From NCBI RefSeq assembly GCF_963667045.1, contig NZ_OY762934.1, positions 2,287,501 to 2,351,500 on the forward strand: a stretch of 64,000 nucleotides of DNA, read 5' to 3'. Shown one piece after another: positions 8,627-16,000 of the stretch. The translations under genes were made by a program, and so were the position numbers. The notes beneath the pieces were generated by a model. That model was not told the origin of the DNA. It did not search any database and worked only from the letters and a program-made list of their open reading frames with translations. The stretch's first letter is position 1, and each line of letters opens with the position of its first letter. This DNA is from an uncultured Cohaesibacter sp. (lineage in GTDB: Bacteria; Pseudomonadota; Alphaproteobacteria; Rhizobiales; Cohaesibacteraceae).

Positions 8627-9283
8627 TTAAGGCTGGGTAAACAGGGACAGGATGTCTGCGCTGTGGCTTTTAAGGCTATCGCGCAGTTTCTGACGCCCGC
8701 GCTTGAGAAGCGATTCAACCGCCGAGACGCTGGTCTCCATGATTTCAGCAATCTCGCTGTTGCTCATACTTTCATTGTAGGAGAAGACAATGGCAATGCG
8801 CTGCTGGTCGGGCAGCTTGGCAACGGCATCCTCCAGCAGGTCGATGACTTCCTGCATTTCAAGCACGGCCGACTGGTTGGAGCTGTCATCCTTGACATCC
8901 GGCAGCTCCTCCATGGCGGATGTCCGGTTCTTGCGCAGCAGGTCAATACAGCGGTTGGTCACGACCTTGAAGAGCCAGGTGGAGAATTTGGCACGGCCAG
9001 CTTTCCATGAGCCCCGGCGGGTCCAAACCTGAAGAAACGCATCCTGCAAGACATCCTCAGCCTCTGGCCCATCCTGAAGAATCCGGTAGGCAACGGCGTA
9101 TCCCCTGTCGACATGGCGTTCCACGAGTGCCTGAAAGGCTTCTTCCTGACCAAGGGCGATCAGCCCAAGCAATTCATCATCACTCAGCGCAACCAGATCG
9201 CGCGCCTGCAACAACTGCGGTTTTGATGCAGCAGGTTCAGACACGATCGAATGTGAAACAGATTGCACGGTTGCGTTCTTCAT
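8627..9283 (-). CDS. ECF-type RNA polymerase sigma factor
   Basis: Extracytoplasmic-function sigma factor, 218 residues. After a 35-residue leader, region 2 spans about residues 45-110 (FQALVERHVDRGYAVAYRIL, EAEDVLQDAFLQVW, FSTWLFKVVTNRCIDLLRK). Region 4 spans about 150-205 (LPDQQRIAIVFSYNESMSN, SEIAEIMETSVSAVESLLKR, GRQKL), the helix-turn-helix that reads the -35 element. It lacks sigma-28 region 3, so it is not FliA. It is the first gene of the minus-strand filament cluster, and a small protein of the type often paired with such sigma factors lies at 746-991. A variant of the flagellin promoter element precedes it, suggesting autoregulation. The role in flagellin control is inferred. Confidence 0.92.
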   Translation of the reverse strand: MKNATVQSVSHSIVSEPAASKPQLLQARDLVALSDDELLGLIALGQEEAFQALVERHVDRGYAVAYRILQDGPEAEDVLQDAFLQVWTRRGSWKAGRAKFSTWLFKVVTNRCIDLLRKNRTSAMEELPDVKDDSSNQSAVLEMQEVIDLLEDAVAKLPDQQRIAIVFSYNESMSNSEIAEIMETSVSAVESLLKRGRQKLRDSLKSHSADILSLFTQP

Positions 9284-9344
9284 TGTTCAGTCCATCAACA
9301 GTTCAGGCTAGGAAGACACCTCACAAAATTCTTCATACTTATAA

Positions 9345-9370
9345 AACGTTCTAGCGAACTCTTTCAGGCG
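9345..9370 (-). promoter_or_regulatory. Variant of the flagellin promoter element upstream of the ECF sigma gene
   Basis: Minus-strand CGCCTGAA followed by CGTT, 26 bases in all (one shorter than at the flagellins), about 62 bases before the sigma start codon. The first block matches the flagellin 1 element (CGCCTGAA). It would make the sigma factor autoregulated, as is common for ECF systems; one-base shorter spacing may weaken it. Confidence 0.35.
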
Positions 9371-10228
9371 TGTAACTATAAGTTTTTTTTCAGCTTATTT
9401 CTGATCTTTTCTAGGAAAAATGTGCAGTTTGCGAGGAAACTTTTGCCTAGTAAAAAGTGATTATTCATCTTCTTAACTATTTTTGCGTAATTTTCTTTCA
9501 ATTTACAATTTTAATCGAAATTCAACTCAATAAGTTTGATATAAATAAATTTTTTCATTTATTTATATGTAAATATAGAATATTTATGATTTATTATGTT
9601 AATCTTTTTAAGTTAAATATTTAATATAATATACTATTACTATATGTAAATAATAAATATCGTAAATCTTAAATATAATTATCAATATTTTTAAATATTA
9701 TACATATTTTTTTAAAAATATTTGTAGTATATATTTTTTACATAAGTAGTTTAATTTATTTTTCTTCGGTCTTCAGATAATTAATTCACTTTAATTCTTG
9801 AAATTTTCCATTTTCCCTAACTGAGTTAGGAAGCCATTAATTATTCCTTACAAATCGTAAATTCTTTCAATTTTTACGAGAGAAAATCTTGAATATAGAT
9901 AGAAACTATCAGAAACAATTTTAAACATATGCATACAAAAACTTCAGATCTGGAAATGGTTTCCCTGTCGATTTCTGCACAGGAAGTTCTATCCAGAAGT
10001 GGCCTTGACCGTCACATGATATCCGACATCAAGAGGTTGACTCGCATTGCTTGCAAAACGAATCACTTGCTGCAAGCCGCCGCCGCTTGCAAGCCACTCG
10101 CACGAACGCGTCATCTTGCACAGAACAGCGACTCGAAACAAATGGCTGAATTCAGCCAAATTGGCGAGAGATGATAGCTTCAAGAACCTGCACCATCTGC
10201 CCATTGCGTCTAGCAGGAAGCTGGACAT
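9371..10228. other. Gene-free, extremely A+T-rich block
   Basis: From about 9450 to 9930 the sequence is almost entirely A and T (runs such as aaatatttaatataatatac), unlike the G+C-rich neighbours. No gene is supported. A possible 81-codon frame at 9929-10174 has no ribosome site and no recognisable motif. The block separates the filament cluster from the oxidoreductase operon. It could bind an H-NS/MucR-like silencer, or mark a recombination border; neither is shown. Confidence 0.6.
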
Positions 10229-10260
10229 GAAAAAGCCCCCGGAGTTACCTCCGGAGGCTG
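10229..10260 (-). terminator. Terminator of the nifJ-nfn operon
   Basis: On the minus strand GCCTCCGGAG, a short GTAA loop and CTCCGGGGGC form a ten-base stem with one G-T-type imperfection, followed by TTTTTC. It stands about 25 bases after the stop codon of the fused transhydrogenase gene and has the form of an intrinsic terminator. Confidence 0.85.
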
Positions 10261-10284
10261 ATTGTTTCATTGAACCAGACAGGC

Positions 10285-13050
10285 TCAGTTGAGCTTGTGC
10301 TTTTCCATGCTGCGTACTTCCTGTGCCTTGAACTGGCCAAAGCGCGGCAGGAACTTGTCCCATTCGACGGAGTGGGCGTCGAACTCCGGTCCGTCGATAC
10401 AGGCATGCTGACGCAGGGTCTTGCCATCCTTGAGCACAGGCACCATGCAGGCACCGCACATGCCGGTCGCGTCCACCATGATGGAGTTGAGGCTGACCAC
10501 GGTCGGCACTTCGTAAGGCTTGGTCAGATCGCTGACAGCGCGCATCATCATCGGAGGACCGACCGAGACGACTTCCGCGATCTTGCGGCCCTTGGAAGAC
10601 TTGCCATCCTTGAGCATGTCTTCGAGCGGGTTGGTGACGAAGCCCTTGATGCCGAAGGTGCCATCGTTGGAACAGTAGATGACGTCCAGCATGTCGCCAT
10701 ATTTGGCCTTCAGAAGCCCCATGCGTTCGTCTTCGCCCGTCCAGAACAGATGGTCTGCCGAACGGAAGCCGATGATCATGGTGACATGGTTGCCGATTTC
10801 CAGATGGGCCTTGGCAATCGGATAGATTGCTGGCAGGCCCACGCCACCGGCAGTGAAGACAACCGTTTCCGTCTCCGGATCGAACTTCCTGACGTCACTC
10901 GGTTCTCCGAGCGGGCCAGCGATACCGGCGAAGAAATCGCCTTCCTTCATCTTGTTCATCAGTTTGGTCGAGGTACCCATGCCCTGAATGACCAGATCGA
11001 TGGTGCCGTTTTCGCGGTTCCAGTCGGCAAGGGTCAGCGGAATGAGCTCGCCGTCCTGGGTTGCCAGAACGCGAACGAACTGACCGGCCCGAGCCGAATG
11101 GGCGATGACCGGTGCGCGGATTGTCATCTCGACAATGCCTGCGGCCAGATCGGTGTGCTTGAGAACGGTGTGTTCGGCCAGCCCAAGGCTGGTGAAGTGA
11201 TCCGCTCTCTTGACCATGTCGGCGATGTTGTCAGAGGCCAGATCGATGGATCCGAGGATCTGTCGAGCGGCTGCCTGACCGTCACCGGCGGCAAGAATGG
11301 CCGTGGAGCCACCGCGGGCTGCGTCACCACCGGTGTAGATGCCATCGATGGAGGTTTCCTGGCTGTCCTTGCCAACGTTGATCGTGCCCCATTTGGAGAC
11401 CTCGAGCTTCGGCTCGGAGGACGGGATGATCGGGTTGGACTTGTTGCCAAGGGCCATGATGACCAGATCGGCCGGCATGTTGATGACTTCACCGGTCGGA
11501 CGTGGACGACGGCGGCCGGATGCATCCGGTTCACCCAGCTCGTTCACATCCACAACAGCGTGGGTGACAAAGTGGGTGTGGTGATCGCCGACGAACTCTT
11601 TCGGTCCGCGCAGTTCTGCCAACTGGATACCCTCTTCCAAAGCATGCTCGAGCTCTTCAACACGGGCAGGCATTTCGGACTGGGTGCGGCGATAGACGAT
11701 GGTCACGTTGCCGCCGAGGCGTTTTGCCGTACGGGCTGCGTCCATCGCGGTGTTACCGCCACCAATCACGAGGATATTCTTGTCCTTGACGTCCGGAAGC
11801 GGCGTTTCATAGGCCGGATCGCGGCCACGCATCAGGTTGACGCGGGTCAGGAACTCGTTGGCCGACATGACACCGAGCAACTCCTCGCCCGGAACATTCA
11901 TGAAGGTTGGCAGGCCAGCACCGGAGCCGACGAAGATCTTCCAGAAGCCTGCGGCTTTGAGATCTTCAAGGGTTGCGGACTTGCCGACCACGAAGTTCTT
12001 GACGAACCGGCCACCCAGAGCGTCGATCTTGGCAACCACGTCGTCGATCAGCGTGTTTGGCAGACGGAATTCAGGAATACCGTAGCGCAGCACGCCGCCC
12101 AGCTCGTGGAATGCTTCGAACACCGTTACCGGGAAGCCCTCAACAGCCAGAAGATAGGCGTTGATAAGGCCGGAAGGACCGGAACCGACCACCGCGATGG
12201 GGGGCTTTTCGGCCTTCTGCCACGGGCTGACGATGCCAGCGAAGCGGGAAAGCTGATCCGGGTTGGCTGCCTTTTCGTGTTCCGGCAGGAACCATTCCAG
12301 CTGACCAATCTCGATCGGACGGTTGGTGTGCTTGCACACGCCCTGGCACTGATGTTCCTGCGGACAGACGCGGCCGGTAACGTTCGGCAGCGGGTTGCAG
12401 CTTTCGATCAGTTCCAGCGCCTTGCGGATCTTGCCCTTGGCGAGCAGGTCGATCATTTCCGGAATGTGGATCTTGACCGGGCAGCCGCCAATCTTCTTGG
12501 CTTCCTCGTCCTTGGTGCGCTGGATGATACGGCCCAGCTCGCAAGGCTTGTCTTCGCACTGCTTGTCACGCAGCACTTCAAGCCAGACGATCAGCTCGAC
12601 CTCACGCAAGGAGAAGCCGAGTGTCTGATAGCCAAGATAGCCCTGGTTGACGAGTTCAAAGTCGGTAGACCGCTCTTCCGGCGCCCGGATGTAAGGCGGA
12701 ATATAGTTGTCTTCGGGCCAGCCTTCGGACAGACCCTTGAACATCGGGTAGCGGTCGGACATGTAGGCATCGAGCGCCTTGATGAACTTGCGTTTGAAGC
12801 GGAGCGGCAGGCTCCACAGGAAACGCTGGATCAGGGTGCTCATGTCGTCGTTTTTCAGCAGAAGGCCCCAGAGCGTGTTGATGAATTTCTCGCTCAGTTC
12901 ATCCTGCTGGAATTCCCAGGCCATGGCCTGGGCTCCATCCGCGATGAAGACATTCCGCAGGGACCTGGGGTCCGCTGCGAGATGTTTCTTCAGAACGTCC
13001 ATTTGATGATCAAACAGCGCGCCCTGAGTGACTGCGGTGTCAACTGTCAT
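10285..13050 (-). CDS. Fused NfnB-NfnA-type ferredoxin:NAD(P) oxidoreductase
   Basis: A 921-residue fusion of a GltD/NfnB-like flavoprotein and an NfnA/SudB-like reductase. After an unusual N-terminal region of about 170 residues comes an iron-sulfur region (GGCPVKIHIPE, then RVCPQEHQCQGVC near 225), an FAD/NAD fold (VVGSGPSGL near 288) and a second nucleotide fold (VIGGGNTAMDA near 430). From about residue 640 there is a ferredoxin-reductase fold (RAGQFVRVLA, FTAGGVGLPAIYPIA) ending in a [2Fe-2S] site (GMCGACMVPV, CIDGP near 862-885). The known separate NfnAB couples reduced ferredoxin and NADH to NADPH formation by flavin electron bifurcation; that activity is inferred here. The ATG overlaps the upstream nifJ stop (ATGA), so the enzyme is translationally coupled to a PFOR. 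Separate NfnA and NfnB paralogues lie at 22924-25400. Confidence 0.87.
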   Translation of the reverse strand: MTVDTAVTQGALFDHQMDVLKKHLAADPRSLRNVFIADGAQAMAWEFQQDELSEKFINTLWGLLLKNDDMSTLIQRFLWSLPLRFKRKFIKALDAYMSDRYPMFKGLSEGWPEDNYIPPYIRAPEERSTDFELVNQGYLGYQTLGFSLREVELIVWLEVLRDKQCEDKPCELGRIIQRTKDEEAKKIGGCPVKIHIPEMIDLLAKGKIRKALELIESCNPLPNVTGRVCPQEHQCQGVCKHTNRPIEIGQLEWFLPEHEKAANPDQLSRFAGIVSPWQKAEKPPIAVVGSGPSGLINAYLLAVEGFPVTVFEAFHELGGVLRYGIPEFRLPNTLIDDVVAKIDALGGRFVKNFVVGKSATLEDLKAAGFWKIFVGSGAGLPTFMNVPGEELLGVMSANEFLTRVNLMRGRDPAYETPLPDVKDKNILVIGGGNTAMDAARTAKRLGGNVTIVYRRTQSEMPARVEELEHALEEGIQLAELRGPKEFVGDHHTHFVTHAVVDVNELGEPDASGRRRPRPTGEVINMPADLVIMALGNKSNPIIPSSEPKLEVSKWGTINVGKDSQETSIDGIYTGGDAARGGSTAILAAGDGQAAARQILGSIDLASDNIADMVKRADHFTSLGLAEHTVLKHTDLAAGIVEMTIRAPVIAHSARAGQFVRVLATQDGELIPLTLADWNRENGTIDLVIQGMGTSTKLMNKMKEGDFFAGIAGPLGEPSDVRKFDPETETVVFTAGGVGLPAIYPIAKAHLEIGNHVTMIIGFRSADHLFWTGEDERMGLLKAKYGDMLDVIYCSNDGTFGIKGFVTNPLEDMLKDGKSSKGRKIAEVVSVGPPMMMRAVSDLTKPYEVPTVVSLNSIMVDATGMCGACMVPVLKDGKTLRQHACIDGPEFDAHSVEWDKFLPRFGQFKAQEVRSMEKHKLN

Positions 13051-16000
13051 CGTACGATCTCCGCATTGCATTTTGCCGCCACTTTCATGATGCGGGACTT
13101 CAGGTCCGGAGTGACTTCGACGGTTTCCAGGGCACCCGGAATGGTATGGGCCACTTCCATGACCGATCCATTTTCGACAACCTTGGTCAACTCGAAGAGC
13201 TCAGGAACGTCCTGATAGCAAGCCTTGCAGTTGGTGCACAGGCTTACGTCTTCATCATGGATGTGCGGCAGGCTGGCGCCCCCGGCTGCCGGAGCTGCGG
13301 TTGCAGCGCCATTACCGGCAGATGCAGCTGCGGCCGTACCGCCCAGACCGAGAACGGCAGGAGACGCGGACATGGAGGCCATTTCAGCCATGCCGGCTGC
13401 AATGCTGTCCATGGAGAGCTCGCGGGATTCCAGAGCTTCCTTGTACTTCTGCTCCATCGCGGCCAGCTCTTTGCTGTGTGCAGCATCGAGTTTGGCAGCG
13501 GTCTGACCGGCCAGATGCTGAAGCGTACGCCAGTTCTGACGACGTTCTTCAACCAGATGCACGATCATGGCACCGACTTCCAGCTTGATCAGTTCACGCC
13601 TGGAATTGGCCTTGAGGATGTATGGCACCTTGCGGCCACGCTCTACCAGCGGCATGTCGATGAACTCATGCAGCGGCACAGCATCCACTTCGCCCTTGAG
13701 CGGACGGAACTGCTTCTTGAAGCGCACTTCGTCGTAAGCATAGTCAGCCGGGGTGAGTGGCAGATCCATCAGCTTGAGCTGGCCATCTTCCATGTAGGAG
13801 ATGGTCTGGCTTGCCCAGTCCTGATCGATTGCCGGGTTGCCTTCGATGTTGAAGCGTTCGGCAAGGGTCTTGCCAGCCTTCGGATCATGAACGAAAAGCG
13901 GGCTTACGCGCGCTTCGACGGCTAGTTTCGAACGGCGGTTGGCAGCATCGTCGGCAATCCCGTGCTCACCCTGACATGGCGTGTAGACGTCAAGCAGAGC
14001 AGGCGAAGAGGAATGCTTCAGATAGGCCATCACATTCTTGAGGAAGTGACCCGGGAAGGAGGTCGCACTCTGCACCACGAAGACTTTCGGGTGGAAGCTT
14101 GCGATCAGACCCAGTTCCTTGCGGTCCTCGACCTTGCCAGGGTTGGCCTTGCCAAAGCGTGCAAGGTCACTGTCCTGACCAGACAGGGATGCCGTGGATG
14201 CCTGACCACCGGTGTTGGAATAAACGCCGGAGTTGAGCACCATTACCTTGACTGGCGTGTTGCTTGCCAACAGGCGGGACAGGGCACCAAAGCCGATGTC
14301 ATAGGCAGCACCGTCACCGGAGATGTTCATGAAGGTCGGCAGCAGGTCACGTTCCGCGTCAGAGAAATTGTGCCATTCGAAGTTGCTCAGGAAAGCCCCA
14401 TCGGTTGCCGGATCATAGGCGTTGGCCAGTTCCAGCTTGGCAAGACGCATGGCCTTGAAGTCAACCGCAGCATTTGCGGTCATGCCTTCGAAGATACCCT
14501 TGATGACAGCCGGTCCGTCATGGAACAGGCTGTTGACCCATGGGTCATTGTAAGGGTTGAACGGGAAGGTCGACGCGTAAACCGAGCTACAGCCTGTCGC
14601 GTTGGCAACAACCAACGGAGACTGACCATTGCCGGTCGGGCCGCCTTCGAGCATGAAGAGACGTTTTTCGAGCGTCTTGAGGGCGCCGGAAATACGGGCT
14701 TCACGATCTGCATCGCCCTTGACTTCCTCGAGCTTGAGGGAAAGACCGTTGATCAGTTCTTCCAGCTCGCGGATATGGGCCTTCTCGCGACGATTGTGGA
14801 TCGCATGGGTTGCGGAAACAACCTGACGGATTGCCGTCACCTCGCCACAGCCGCGGCAAGCACCATGACCACCGGTGGTGGAATAGTAGTTGGCACGATC
14901 AAGCATCATGCGCTTGATTTCGTTGTTGTCCTCATAGGCAGGCTCAACGAAACGGGCTGGCGTGTTCGGGGTCTTCGACAGGAAGTTGAACTTGGACTGC
15001 AGGTCATGCAGCAAGCCGGCATCCTGATCGGTAGCCACCAGAGCGCCCGGACCGCAGATGTCCACGCATTCCAGACAGCCGGTGCATTTCCACGGGTCGA
15101 CAGCGACTGCAAACAGACCGCCCTGACCGGTGTGTTCCTTCTCCACTGCATCGAAGAAAGGACGGGTCTTGGCGACCGGCAGAACAGCAACCGCTTCAGC
15201 GATGCGGTCCAGATTGCCCTTGACAACGGCGCTCTCGACATAGAGCTCGTTGATGGCTTCCTTGACAAGCGTTGCAAAGCTCGGGGCATCGTCCAGAGCA
15301 TTGAACTTGCGGCGGACAGCCTCACCGATGGTGCGGACATACTCGCGAATGACTTCGCGCTGTTTTTCCGGCATTTCGACGTCTTTGGCAGCAGCCATCA
15401 GCAGAGCGTCGATGTCGAAAACGGTCGGCGGGATGGCGGCATCCGGGCAGACCATCGAGCAATCAAGGCAGCCGGTGCATTTTTCCGGATCGAACACCGG
15501 CACTTCGCGACGGAAGAGACCCTTGTCCTTGGCAGCAGCAGAGCCTGCAGGCATGAACATGCCGGAGCCCGGTAGAACCGGTGCCTCGCCAATTTCACCT
15601 GCGCGGAACGGAGCGGCAACAGTCTCTTCATAGTAGAGGCTGTCGAACAGGCCTTCCGGAGAGGACTCGGCGGCGATGCGGCACATGCTGGAAGAGATGG
15701 CCGGGGTGAATTCGGGAACCGGATCGCCAGCGGCGTCCACTTCAACGAACTCAGGAGCGGCATAATCAACGACAATCGTCTCGTCGACGCCGTCGCGGAT
15801 CACAGCCATGTTGCCTTCGACAACGGCTTCACCCTTGGTGCCGAACTTGTAGTTGATCTGGCTGCGGATCTTCTCGATCACGGCAGCGCGATCAGCCCCT
15901 TCGGTCACGCGTTCCACATGGCCACAAACGGCGCCGATGAAGGCGATACCCATCATGCGGGTCTGCAGGGCGGCAACCGGAGCATGTTTTCTGGCGATTG

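Noticed and set aside
9929-10174. 81-codon plus-strand frame after the A+T-rich block
   Set aside because: No ribosome site before its ATG, no motif, and it starts inside the A+T-rich block. It could be a real small gene but there is no support.
10270-13215. A 981-codon open frame on the plus strand
   Set aside because: It is antisense to the fused Nfn gene, whose protein has clear flavin, nucleotide and iron-sulfur motifs; the antisense product is rich in His/Arg/Gln without motifs. Long antisense frames are expected in G+C-rich genes.
13962-15575. A 537-codon frame on the plus strand
   Set aside because: Antisense to the PFOR gene; codon usage and composition are those of a shadow frame.
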